A stretch of 64,000 bases of DNA from Stakelama saccharophila (GCF_032229225.1 NZ_CP135076.1:620001-684000); one strand, 5' to 3'; counted from the stretch's first letter, positions 9,079 through 17,473 are shown. Numbers and translations: made by a program. The notes: a model not told the origin generated them from the sequence alone.

Positions 9079-9729
9079 TCATCGCCGGATGTTGATCAGC
9101 CATGGTTTCGGCCGGCCGGTGGGATGCGGCGTTCCATTGAGGCGCTGCACGCGGACGATCCTGACCGGGTCCAGGATCATCTGCCCCTTCATCGAACCGC
9201 GGCCGCCGCCGCTTTTCATCGCCAGGATCTTCTTCACCACGTTCATCCCGGCAACGACATGGCCGAAGGCGGCGAAGCCGCGATAGTCGCCGTGCGCATC
9301 CAGGCTGGGATTGTCGCCGACCATGATCGAAAAGTTGCCGGTCGCCGAATCGGGGTCGGCACCGTGCGCCATCGAAATGGTCGCGTCGCTGTGCTTGATG
9401 CCGGTCTCGCTGGTCGGCTCCAACGGAACCGAGGGCAGGACGCGACGGGCGTCCATGCCGATGCCGCCCTGGATGAAACCGTGTTTCGGATCGCCCTTGC
9501 GCCGCGATGTGCGGTAGAATTGCGTGCCGTCCAGACGGCCGTCATCGACATAGTCCATGAAGTTCTCGACCGTCTTCGGCGCGTGCTTGCGGTCGAGCGC
9601 GACCGTGATCGGGCCGGCCGTGGTGACGATCCGGACGCGGATCGTGTCCGGCGCTCCGGCAGCGGCGGTGCCGAGGGCCAGCAGCGCCGCGAGGCCGGTG
9701 AGCAGGGCGTAGAATATCGTGCGCATCAT
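9079..9729 (-). CDS. Secreted peptidyl-prolyl cis-trans isomerase, cyclophilin type
   Basis: Cyclophilin of 216 residues with a signal peptide (MMRTIFYALLTGLAALLALG then AAAGAP), so probably periplasmic. The barrel is recognisable from GPITVALDRKHAPKTVENF, FYRTSRRKG (the position of the catalytic Arg), GFIQGGIG and FAAFGHVVAGMNVVKKI. The paired ATGs at 9729/9726 are chosen because they begin the signal peptide; an upstream start adds a hydrophilic stretch in front of it. The gene ends 9 bp from the tRNA-Tyr 3' end, in convergent orientation. Confidence 0.88.
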   Translation of the reverse strand: MMRTIFYALLTGLAALLALGTAAAGAPDTIRVRIVTTAGPITVALDRKHAPKTVENFMDYVDDGRLDGTQFYRTSRRKGDPKHGFIQGGIGMDARRVLPSVPLEPTSETGIKHSDATISMAHGADPDSATGNFSIMVGDNPSLDAHGDYRGFAAFGHVVAGMNVVKKILAMKSGGGRGSMKGQMILDPVRIVRVQRLNGTPHPTGRPKPWLINIRR

Positions 9730-9794
9730 ATGCGCGTCTATCCGCGCAACGACGCGGGAAATCCAGCCTTGACTCACGTCCATACCGGAAGCGG

Positions 9795-9995
9795 TCAATC
9801 CCAGCCGCCGCGACGGTCGCGGTCATGGTCTCGATCGTGGTGGTGACGGCCATGATGATGGTCGCGATCGTGGCGATCGTGATGATAGCGGCCATATCGG
9901 TCGCCCCAATAGCCGGGCCGGTCGTTATAGCAGCCGGAAAGCGCCAGGCCGCCGGCGATCAGTACGCCGGTAACGGCGATCCTTCCGATACGCAT
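9795..9995 (-). CDS. Small His/Asp/Arg-rich lipoprotein
   Basis: A 66-residue protein. The N-terminus is a lipoprotein signal (TGVLIAGGLALSGC, lipobox LSGC), and the mature part is almost entirely His, Asp and Arg. A good AGGAGA site precedes the ATG at 9995; the longer frame from 10031 would put charged residues before the signal. The His/Asp density suggests divalent metal or proton buffering at the membrane, which is inference. Next on this strand is the cyclophilin gene. Confidence 0.75.
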   Translation of the reverse strand: MRIGRIAVTGVLIAGGLALSGCYNDRPGYWGDRYGRYHHDRHDRDHHHGRHHHDRDHDRDRRGGWD

Positions 9996-10104
9996 GTCGA
10001 TTCTCCTGTCCGTTCTTCGGACGAAGACCATGACAGAGTGCAGGTGTATCGCCGATGTATGACGCCTTCAGCGCAGAGAAGGATTGCCGGCATGACCGGC
10101 CTGG

Positions 10105-10695
10105 TCAGGACCGAAGGCCGATGCCGCCGGCGCGTTCGAGATTGCGCGCATCGATCCGTTCGCCGCCGATCAGGACGCGCAGCGTGCGCAACAGGATGCG
10201 GCAATCGAGCGCCAGACTGCGATGCTCGATATACCAGAGGTCGAGCGCGACCTTCTGCTCGTTGGTGAGCAGGAGGTTGCCATTCACCTGAGCCCATCCG
10301 GTGATGCCGGGCGGAACGCTTGCCCGCCGGCGCCCTGCAGCGCCCATGGCCAGAACGGTTTCGGGAAGCAGCGGCCGCGGTCCCACCAGCATCATTTCGC
10401 CCCGGGCGACGCTGAGAAGGCCGAGCAGATCATCGAGCCGGGAGCGCCGCAGGAATCTCCCGAATCCGGGGGTGCGCTCGTCATCCGGAAGCAATGCGCC
10501 CGCGTCATCGCGCATGTCGCGCATGGTACGGAATTTCACCATGGCGAACGGCCGCTGGTCCTTGCCCGAGCGGACCTGGACGAACAGGATCGGCCTACCC
10601 AGGCAAATCGCCACCGATAGCGCCGTGGCGACAAGCACGGGCGCCAGCACCAGCAGCAGCATCGCGCCGAGAAGGCGGTTGATCAGCGTCACCAT
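10105..10695 (-). CDS. Small undecaprenyl-phosphate sugar-1-phosphate transferase (monotopic PGT, PglC-like)
   Basis: A 196-residue minimal bacterial sugar transferase, the size of PglC, that moves a sugar-1-phosphate from a UDP-sugar onto undecaprenyl phosphate at the inner membrane. An N-terminal re-entrant helix (residues 8-32, kink Ala18-Pro19) precedes VRSGKDQRPFAMVKFRTMRD, LVGPRPLLPE, PGITGWAQVNG and LDLWYIEHRS. The catalytic dyad, Asp-Glu in characterised members, reads Asp88-Asp89 (SRLDDL) here. It follows the LuxR-type regulator by 75 bp on the same strand. It probably starts the glycan made by the rest of this locus. Confidence 0.88.
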   Translation of the reverse strand: MVTLINRLLGAMLLLVLAPVLVATALSVAICLGRPILFVQVRSGKDQRPFAMVKFRTMRDMRDDAGALLPDDERTPGFGRFLRRSRLDDLLGLLSVARGEMMLVGPRPLLPETVLAMGAAGRRRASVPPGITGWAQVNGNLLLTNEQKVALDLWYIEHRSLALDCRILLRTLRVLIGGERIDARNLERAGGIGLRS

Positions 10696-10770
10696 GCGGC
10701 GAACCGCCGACTGTTTCGCGGCAACGGGCGGTTCGCGTAATCGGGGCCGCTCGCCAGCATGGATGTCGCC

Positions 10771-11514
10771 TCAGGCGGCGACCATCACGCGGCTGTTGGC
10801 GTCGCAAGTGGCCTGGATCGCAGCGGGCACCCAGGGACGCTCCGCTTCGGATTCGGCGAGCGCGCCATCAATGCCGTGGTGCAGCGCATAGATCGCTGCC
10901 TGGGTACGGTTCTGCACCTTCAGCTTGCGCAGAATGGCCTTTACATGGACCTTCACGGTGGCCTCGCTGATATCCAGCCGCCGCGAAATCAGCTTGTTCG
11001 GATAGCCAATGACGAGACAGCGCAGAATCTCGATCTCACGATCGGAAAGCAGCTCCTGGATTTCGCCGCTGGCTGCCGGCAGCGCGGATCCGATCGCGGG
11101 GCTGCTGGGCAGCCGGTCGACGAGGGCGCCCGGCAACACCCGTTCGCCCAGCGCAACGAGCTGAAGCGATCCGACCAGGCTCTCGCACGGAATATCCTTG
11201 ACGATATAGCCGTGCGCACCCGCGCGGAAGGCCGCCACCATGTTGTCGAAATCGAAATTTTCGGCGAGCAGCACGATCCTGCTGCCTGGATACCTGGCTT
11301 GCAGACCGCGAATATCGTCCTGGCTGTAATTGTCGCTGCCCTGATCAAGGACGAACATCATGTCCTGTCGTTCCAAGGTGTTCTGTTCGTAGAGTTTTTC
11401 GGGATCCTCGACGGAGGATATCACCTCGAATCGTTCCCTGGTGAGGATGTGCCGCAATCCTTCGCGGATAAGAGCGTTTCGGCCTAGAAGAGCTACTTGC
11501 AACGGGTCGGTCAT
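10771..11514 (-). CDS. LuxR/NarL-family response regulator with atypical receiver
   Basis: A 247-residue regulator with an N-terminal receiver-like domain (residues 5-115) and a C-terminal LuxR helix-turn-helix (LSDREIEILRCLVIGYPNKL, then ISEATVKVHVKAILRKL). The phospho-acceptor position is kept (D57 in MFVLDQGSD) as is the Lys in YIVKDIP. The acidic pair that binds Mg in the first loop is missing: VALLGRNALIREG has Gly-Arg there. It may therefore work without phosphorylation. It sits inside the glycan locus upstream of the sugar transferase, so local control is likely. Confidence 0.88.
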   Translation of the reverse strand: MTDPLQVALLGRNALIREGLRHILTRERFEVISSVEDPEKLYEQNTLERQDMMFVLDQGSDNYSQDDIRGLQARYPGSRIVLLAENFDFDNMVAAFRAGAHGYIVKDIPCESLVGSLQLVALGERVLPGALVDRLPSSPAIGSALPAASGEIQELLSDREIEILRCLVIGYPNKLISRRLDISEATVKVHVKAILRKLKVQNRTQAAIYALHHGIDGALAESEAERPWVPAAIQATCDANSRVMVAA

Positions 11515-11787
11515 TGGTTACCCCCATCTATCGATTTCCTGTCCGGGCGCGACCCAGGATAAGCTCTTATGTTTTCGGCTGACTTTCTTCGTCCCGAGAT
11601 ATGTTGATAACTGTTATTTAACGTGTCGCCATCCGAAGAGTCGAGTCATTTATTCTGTACCTATTTTGGACAGTAGTGACTTGGATAACAGCAACAGGAT
11701 TGCCTGTAGAAGCGAGTTCCGGGTGTTCGTACTGTACGAAAGTATAGGTTCTACCCTAACTTGTATAGGAATAGGCGCCGCAAACGA
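11515..11787. promoter_or_regulatory. AT-rich intergenic control region upstream of the LuxR-type regulator
   Basis: A 273-bp gap, clearly richer in A and T than its surroundings. It contains two short inverted repeats: ATAAC-T-GTTAT at 11607-11617 and TTCGTAC-T-GTACGAA at 11726-11740. Both neighbours read leftward, so this must hold the promoter of the regulator and sugar transferase genes. The palindromes are candidate operators. I see no supportable gene in it. Confidence 0.5.
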
Positions 11788-12819
11788 TCAGGCGAATCGG
11801 GACATGGATTCATCAAGAGTGCCGCCGGCGAAGAACAGCGGCTTGGAATAGGTCATCATCTGCAGGCCGGGGGTCCATCTGAAATCGGCGGCATCGGCAA
11901 GTCCCGCAGCCCGAGCGAGCAGCCAGCGCGCAATCCCGCCGCCGGCGCGGTCCACCAGGACATAATGATCGCTAAGCATGGGACGCACCGCGGCCAGGTG
12001 GATGGTGCCCGTCCCGGTTCGGACGAACTCGGCAACCAGGGGTCCGGTCATTCGGCCGATCGCATCGGTCAGGCGCCGTATCGCGGCGTCGATCCGTACG
12101 TCGTCGACGGTCGTGGCCACATCGACGCAGGGGGACAGGCGGATCAGTTCGAACGAGCCGGAAAACAGCAGCCCGCCGTCCGCGTCGAACAGCATTTGCG
12201 CGACGATCGTCCGTTCGGCGGGGAGCGGGGGCGGATCGACCGGCGCGGGCGCGTCCGGCAGATCGACGGAAAGCGTCGCGGTGGACCGCCGCAGTTGCGC
12301 GTCGCCGTTGCGCAGCCGCGGGGCGCCGATCGACCGGGCCAGCGAATCGAGCGCGGCATCGTCCCTGCTCAGTTCGATCGCGACCGGATTTCCGGTAAGC
12401 ACGGTGGTGTCCATTTCCTGCAGCGGAAGCCGCGCTTCGGCGAGTCTGGCCAGGTCCAGCGGCGAACCGGGCAGCACCAGATCGACACCGGTTTCGACAC
12501 ACAGGCGGATCAACTGGTCGACGAAATCGGCGTGATCGATCGGCGGCAGCGCATGGAACTCGTCCGAAATCAGACAGGCCGGGCTGATGCGCGGACGGGG
12601 CGCGGCAGCGATGAACCGCACGGTGATGTCCAAAGCGTCCGCCGCGTCGCGAAAACAGCGGATCAGTCCCACATGATCGCATGCCGACGTCAGCAGGACC
12701 GTGATGCTCGGCCGTGACGGGGTGCAGTCGTTGGCCGTCGCGGTCGTCACGTTCGCGGCCGAACGATACGGACCGCGCGGATGCTGGTTCCCGAGCCTCC
12801 GATCCGTGACCTCTCCCAC
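11788..12819 (-). CDS. ATP-grasp-like protein of the glycan locus
   Basis: A 343-residue protein. Residues 40-130 look like the pre-ATP-grasp Rossmann domain of carbamoyl-phosphate-synthase-like enzymes (ITVLLTSACDHVGLIRCF, SPACLISDEFHALPPIDH, DLVLPGSPLDLARLAEARLP). The rest should be the ATP-grasp domain, with LVAEFVRTGTGTIHLAAVRP resembling its terminal metal-binding strand. I see no clear Lys/Gly-rich nucleotide loop, so activity is uncertain. The frame starts with GTG at 12819 with a poor ribosome site, so the first 35 residues may not be real. It follows the formyltransferase on the same strand. Confidence 0.6.
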   Translation of the reverse strand: MGEVTDRRLGNQHPRGPYRSAANVTTATANDCTPSRPSITVLLTSACDHVGLIRCFRDAADALDITVRFIAAAPRPRISPACLISDEFHALPPIDHADFVDQLIRLCVETGVDLVLPGSPLDLARLAEARLPLQEMDTTVLTGNPVAIELSRDDAALDSLARSIGAPRLRNGDAQLRRSTATLSVDLPDAPAPVDPPPLPAERTIVAQMLFDADGGLLFSGSFELIRLSPCVDVATTVDDVRIDAAIRRLTDAIGRMTGPLVAEFVRTGTGTIHLAAVRPMLSDHYVLVDRAGGGIARWLLARAAGLADAADFRWTPGLQMMTYSKPLFFAGGTLDESMSRFA

Positions 12820-12856
12820 TCCGCTCGCATCATCGCGCCGTCCCCGGTTACCGTTG

Positions 12857-13798
12857 TTATCCGTCGCCGAGAACGGTGTGGAGCGGCGGTGGTCGTCCCG
12901 TATCGTTTTTCCAGTTCCGCACCCGCAGCAATCCGTCGCCCGTCCTGACGTCGAAATGGTGCGCGCCGCGCGCCACCACCTGTCCCGGCGCTGCCAGATG
13001 GCGTTCGCCGCCTGCCTGTCGAGATGCCGCCCAGACGATAATCCGTTCGCCGCGGCTGCTAGTGAAGGCGCCGGGATAAGGCCGGCCCACCGCCCGGATC
13101 AGCCTGTCGATTTCGGCCGTCGGCCGGTTCCAGTCGATTCGTCCGTCCGCGGCGCTCCGTTTTGCCGCATAGGTTGCGCAGTGCTCGTCCTGATCGCGCG
13201 CGGCGGCATCGCCGCGTCGCAGCCTCGCCAATCCGCTCGATATCATCGCCGCCAGCGCATCCATGTGCTTGTCGTACAGCGAACCGGCGGTTTCATCCGG
13301 CGCGACATGGAAGAATCGCTGTTCGAAGACGGCGCCGCTGTCGATGCCGGCATCGACCCAGAACAGGGTGCCGGCGGTGATCGGTTCGTCGTTGAGAATG
13401 GTCCAGGGAATGGCGGCCCGCCCCCGTAGCCGCGGCAGCGCGGCGGGATGATAGCCAAGCACGCGTCCCTCGAAAATCCGCAACAGGTCCGGGCCGAAGA
13501 TCTGCGACCAGCCCACGACCAGGACGAGGTCCGGGCGTGCCGCCGCGATCCGGTCCAGTATGCACGTGTCGTTGATCCGCTCGGCATGGAGGAGTTCGGC
13601 CGCGGATTCGCGGCCCGCCGTGGAGAGATCCCGGAAATCGGAATGGCGGGCGGCCTTTTCGGGTGGAAGCGTCACCACCATCGCGACCCGCCATCCCTCG
13701 CACGCCGCAGCGGTGCGGATCGCCACCTCCGTGCTCGCCACAGCGCCGACGATCGCCACGCTGGCATGATCGCGGCGTGCCGTGATCGTATCGGCCAT
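12857..13798 (-). CDS. Formyltransferase-family protein (sugar N-formyltransferase candidate)
   Basis: A 313-residue protein with a formyl-transferase N-domain (PF00551 type) and a C-terminal Fmt-like region. Key segments are LVVGWSQIFGPDLL, GYHPAALPRLRGRAAIPW and LFWVDAGIDSGAVFEQ, holding the catalytic His and Asp of the family; the usual Asn two residues before the His is Gly. The location between a glycosyltransferase and an ATP-grasp-like gene argues for a sugar amine substrate with formyl-tetrahydrofolate rather than initiator Met-tRNA. I start at the ATG at 13798; the frame extends 28 codons upstream into the glycosyltransferase gene. Confidence 0.8.
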   Translation of the reverse strand: MADTITARRDHASVAIVGAVASTEVAIRTAAACEGWRVAMVVTLPPEKAARHSDFRDLSTAGRESAAELLHAERINDTCILDRIAAARPDLVLVVGWSQIFGPDLLRIFEGRVLGYHPAALPRLRGRAAIPWTILNDEPITAGTLFWVDAGIDSGAVFEQRFFHVAPDETAGSLYDKHMDALAAMISSGLARLRRGDAAARDQDEHCATYAAKRSAADGRIDWNRPTAEIDRLIRAVGRPYPGAFTSSRGERIIVWAASRQAGGERHLAAPGQVVARGAHHFDVRTGDGLLRVRNWKNDTGRPPPLHTVLGDG

Positions 13799-13815
13799 GC
13801 GCTGGTCGGGCCGGT

Positions 13816-15003
13816 TCACTGCGCGGTCCGGACGAGGGGCGACGGAATGGGGGCCGATTTCGGCGACACCACCGATTCGCATCGCGACAGGCGCATGCAG
13901 GCGAGCAGCGCCGCATTCACGTCATGGACGTCGTAAGATCGCTCCGCCGAACGGCGCGCCGCCGTCGCCATCCGCAGCAGCGCGTCGGGATCCGCGAGGG
14001 TTTCGAGGATGGCGCCGGCCAGCGCCTCGGGATCGCGCGGTGGCACGAGACGACCGTTCTCGCCCTCGACGATGGCATCGCGGCAGCCCGGCAGGTCGGT
14101 CGTGACCACCGGTCGCCCGGTCGCAAGCGCCTCCAGGATCGTCCGGGGTAGCCCTTCGCGATGAAAGGACGGCAGCACGAACAGGCTCGATGCCGCGAGA
14201 TGGGGACGGACGTCGCGTGTTTCGGGGAGGATCTCGACCAAACCGGCGTTTGCCCAGTTCCGGCACTCGGCCTCCGACACCGCCGTCGGATTTTCATGGT
14301 CGCGGCGGCCGAGGATCTGGAAGCGGACCTCCGGCATCGCGGCCTTCACCCTGCGCGCGGCTTCGACGAACTCGTACACTCCCTTGTCGCGCATCAGGCG
14401 CGCGATCATCAGGACCACCGGCGGGCCGTCCGGAAGGGGGCGTGCCGCGAAATGCGTCGTATCGACGCCGGACCCGGATACCTGGACGACATAGTGCCGT
14501 TCTGAAATGATCCGGTTGCGCAGCATTTCCGAACGGTCGTCGGAGTTGAAGACGAAGATGGTGCGCGCGGCATGGACGCCTTGCCGATAAACCATGCTGA
14601 CCAGGCGGCGCAGCAGAACGCGGTGTCGCGCCTCGTCGCTGAAGACATAGCCCAGGCCGCTCATCAGCACATGGAATCTGCTGCGCCCCGCCAGGCGCGC
14701 GGCGAGCCCGCCATAGATGATCGGCTTTTGCGTATAGGCGATGACCGCGTGCGGACGATGCCTGCGCATCAGCCGCATATAGGCGGCAAGCGTCATACAG
14801 TCGCGCAACGGACTGATCGAGGCCCGCGCCATCGGAACCGGTTCGAACCCCACGCCGATCCGCGCCAGTTCCCGTTCGATTTCCGGGTCGCGGTCCGGCG
14901 CGGTCGCGACGACCTCGTGCCCCGCCGCCACCAGCGCGCGCAGCAGCGCGCCGCGGAAATTGATCAGCGAATAAGCAAGGCTCGAATGCACCAGAAGCTT
15001 CAT
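13816..15003 (-). CDS. GT4-family glycosyltransferase
   Basis: A 395-residue GT-B glycosyltransferase. The N-terminus MKLLVHSSLAYSLINFRGAL has the usual acceptor-side opening. The C-terminal domain carries the EX7E-type donor site in FHREGLPRTILEALATGRP followed by VVTTDLPGCRDAIVEGENG. Similar enzymes (PglA-like and related) add the second sugar to an undecaprenyl-linked amino sugar. The long open frame continuing to 16143 is a shadow of the divergent dehydratase gene. It is first in a minus-strand unit with the formyltransferase (17-bp gap) and the ATP-grasp-like gene. Confidence 0.88.
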   Translation of the reverse strand: MKLLVHSSLAYSLINFRGALLRALVAAGHEVVATAPDRDPEIERELARIGVGFEPVPMARASISPLRDCMTLAAYMRLMRRHRPHAVIAYTQKPIIYGGLAARLAGRSRFHVLMSGLGYVFSDEARHRVLLRRLVSMVYRQGVHAARTIFVFNSDDRSEMLRNRIISERHYVVQVSGSGVDTTHFAARPLPDGPPVVLMIARLMRDKGVYEFVEAARRVKAAMPEVRFQILGRRDHENPTAVSEAECRNWANAGLVEILPETRDVRPHLAASSLFVLPSFHREGLPRTILEALATGRPVVTTDLPGCRDAIVEGENGRLVPPRDPEALAGAILETLADPDALLRMATAARRSAERSYDVHDVNAALLACMRLSRCESVVSPKSAPIPSPLVRTAQ

Positions 15004-15337
15004 TGTCGTCTCGGTCGTTGGCGCGGTCGCGAAATCATCCACGCTGGCGGCCAACGACCCTAGGCCGGGCCTCGCGACGTGTAATGGCGTAATCGGTCGT
15101 ATATACTTTTGGGGCATCGCCGCGGCTTTTGCGCGGAATTCCTGCGCCTTCCGGTCGGCTGAGCCCGCCTCCTCCCCGAATTTGCCCGCGGCGCGATTGC
15201 GGATGATGGCTGTTTGGCCGAGTGTCCGGCGCCCCGCTTCCCGATACAACGAAACTGCCGAGCGCCCGGCCGGATGATCCCCAAAGTCCGGCCGGGACAG
15301 GCGTTTGCCGCATCGAGCCGGCGAATGAGGGAAGGGC
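15004..15337. promoter_or_regulatory. Divergent promoter region between glycosyltransferase and dehydratase genes
   Basis: A 334-bp gap between divergent starts, so it must carry promoters for both arms of the glycan locus. An AT-rich patch around 15090-15110 (GTCGTATATACTTTTGG) is a plausible -10 area. A perfect hairpin (10-bp arms) lies at 15265-15296, 41 bp before the dehydratase start. No gene that I can support is present. Confidence 0.5.
15265..15296. other. Leader hairpin upstream of the dehydratase gene
   Basis: CCCGGCCGGA (15265-15274) and TCCGGCCGGG (15287-15296) form a perfect 10-bp stem with a 12-base loop. No T-run follows on either strand, so it is not a standard terminator. 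It may be an mRNA leader structure or a protein site. Confidence 0.55.
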
Positions 15338-17473
15338 ATGATGAACAGCGCGACCGGCGACGAACCATTCCTGCTGCGGGAAGCGCCAGTCCTGCCCTGC
15401 CCGGACGACGCGCGACCGAAACGCGAATGGCACATCGTGCCCCCCGCCCGTCGCGTGGCGGTCGTGCGTCGTATCCTGGGCCACCGCTCGAGCCGCGCGG
15501 TGCTGCGCTTCATCGCGATCGTATCGCTGGATTTCGCCGCCATCGCCGCGACCATGGCGATGGTGCTCGCGCTGACCGACCGGGACGAAATAGGAACACC
15601 GGTCTTTCGCGCTGCCTTTCTTTTCCTGTTCGCCACGATCGCGACCTCGGTCTTCGTGCTCAGCGGCCTGTATCGGCGGAGCTGGCGGTTCCTGACCTTC
15701 GCCGACTGCGTGTTCCTCGGCCGGACGATTCTGCTGGGGCTGGCGACGGCGTGGATCGCGGCGATGGCGGTGCCCGGATATCGGCTGCTGGGCGAGCATA
15801 TCGTTGCGCTGGCGGTGCTCCACGGGTCGGCACTTGCGGTCCTGATGGGATCGATGCGCGTCGTTCGCCGCTTTCTGCGCGAGCGCCGGTCGAGCGGAGT
15901 CGCGATGCACTCCGCTGCGGCGGACGGGGCCGCCCGCCGGCTGGTGTTGCTGGTGGGACCGCCGGAATGGGCGTCGTCCGTGATCGAACTGGTGCGGCGC
16001 GACCCTTCCTCGCAGATGGACGTTGCCGGAATCCTGCTGCCGGCGGCGGGCGATCCGATCTCGCGCCTGTCCGGCGTGCCGGTCCTGGGCGGCCCGGAAA
16101 TGCTCGTCGGTGCGCTCGACATGCTGGAAGACCGCGGTCGCAAACCGGATTCGCTGATCCTGTGCGACGACGATCATTCCATGGCCTTCGCCGACCGCTC
16201 GCGCCTGATCGGGCGGGCGCACGACATGGGGCTGCAGATCGGCCGCGTAGCCGACCCCTGCCGCCAATTGCTGCGAACCAGCCCGCGGATCGATATCGAG
16301 GGACTGCCCGTCGCCGAACTGCTCGGGCGGCCGGAAAGCAAGATGGAGCGGCGCCTCGTGGCGGAGGTGATCCGTGGCAGCCGGGTGCTGGTCACGGGCG
16401 CCGGCGGCACCATCGGCGGCGAACTCGTCAAGCAGCTTGCCGGTTTCGACCCGTCGGAGATCGTGCTGCTCGATCACGCCGAACACAGCCTCTATACGAT
16501 CGAGATGGAGGTGCGGGACCGTTTTCCCGGCGTCACCTTCCACCAGGCGCTGTGTTCGATCCGGCAGCGTCAGTCCGTACGCGCCGTGTTCGAGCGGTTC
16601 CGGCCCGAATATGTCTTCCACGCCGCCGCGCTGAAGCACGTTCCCATCGTCGAGGCGAACCCTTGCGCCGGCGTTCACACGAACGTGGTCGGTACGCGCA
16701 ACGTGGCGGACGCCGTATGCGAATTCGGTGCGGTGGCGATGGTCCAGGTGTCGACCGACAAGGCGGTGAACCCGGTCGGCATGATGGGCGCGACCAAACG
16801 GCTCGGCGAACTCTATTGCCAGGCGCTCGACCTGTGCGGCACCGACGATGCGGACGCGCCGCGGTTCATCACCGTCCGGTTCGGCAACGTGCTCGGCTCC
16901 AGCGGATCGATCGTGCCGCTGTTCAAGCGCCAGATCGCCGATGGCGGGCCGCTGACGGTCACCCATCCCGACATCACGCGCTTCTTCATGACGGTGAAGG
17001 AGGCGGTGCAACTGATCCTGCAAAGCAGCGCCGCGGCGGTGAAGACCGATGCCGATCGCGGCAACATCTACGTGCTCGACATGGGCGAACCCGTGCGCAT
17101 CGTCGATATGGCGCGGCAGATGATCCTGCTCGCCGGGCTGGAGCCCGAGGTGGACATCGATATCCGCTTCGTCGGGCTGCGGCCGGGCGAAAAGCTGTAC
17201 GAGGAACTGTTCGACAGCTGCGAGGACCGGCTGGGTTCCACCATCACCGGCATCTTCGAGGCGCATTCGCGGCCCATCCCGCTGCCGCTGATCGCGCGCG
17301 CGATCGCCCGGCTGGAGCACTTGGTGGCGGAAGGCGACGACGACGAAGTCTGCCGCATAACCCACAATCTGGTGAAGCTTCCGAACGGCAGCGCGGATAT
17401 CAGCGTGCCCTTCGGCGACATCGCGTCGCGCATGGCAGCGATCGATCAGGAAAGGAGAATGGTGCAATGGTAA
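15338..17473 (+). CDS. Membrane NDP-sugar 4,6-dehydratase (PglF/WbpM/FlaA1-like)
   Basis: A 711-residue protein that should convert UDP-GlcNAc to the 4-keto-6-deoxy sugar. Four membrane segments occupy about residues 55-185, followed by a CoA-binding-like Rossmann domain and then the SDR catalytic domain from about residue 345. The SDR domain shows VLVTGAGGTIGGELVKQL (NAD site), VSTDKAVNPVGMMGATKR (the Ser/Asp-Lys with Met replacing Tyr, as in PglF and WbpM) and FVGLRPGEKLYEEL. Its stop lies inside the start of the aminotransferase gene (7-bp overlap), so the two are coupled. Confidence 0.93.
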   Translation: MMNSATGDEPFLLREAPVLPCPDDARPKREWHIVPPARRVAVVRRILGHRSSRAVLRFIAIVSLDFAAIAATMAMVLALTDRDEIGTPVFRAAFLFLFATIATSVFVLSGLYRRSWRFLTFADCVFLGRTILLGLATAWIAAMAVPGYRLLGEHIVALAVLHGSALAVLMGSMRVVRRFLRERRSSGVAMHSAAADGAARRLVLLVGPPEWASSVIELVRRDPSSQMDVAGILLPAAGDPISRLSGVPVLGGPEMLVGALDMLEDRGRKPDSLILCDDDHSMAFADRSRLIGRAHDMGLQIGRVADPCRQLLRTSPRIDIEGLPVAELLGRPESKMERRLVAEVIRGSRVLVTGAGGTIGGELVKQLAGFDPSEIVLLDHAEHSLYTIEMEVRDRFPGVTFHQALCSIRQRQSVRAVFERFRPEYVFHAAALKHVPIVEANPCAGVHTNVVGTRNVADAVCEFGAVAMVQVSTDKAVNPVGMMGATKRLGELYCQALDLCGTDDADAPRFITVRFGNVLGSSGSIVPLFKRQIADGGPLTVTHPDITRFFMTVKEAVQLILQSSAAAVKTDADRGNIYVLDMGEPVRIVDMARQMILLAGLEPEVDIDIRFVGLRPGEKLYEELFDSCEDRLGSTITGIFEAHSRPIPLPLIARAIARLEHLVAEGDDDEVCRITHNLVKLPNGSADISVPFGDIASRMAAIDQERRMVQW

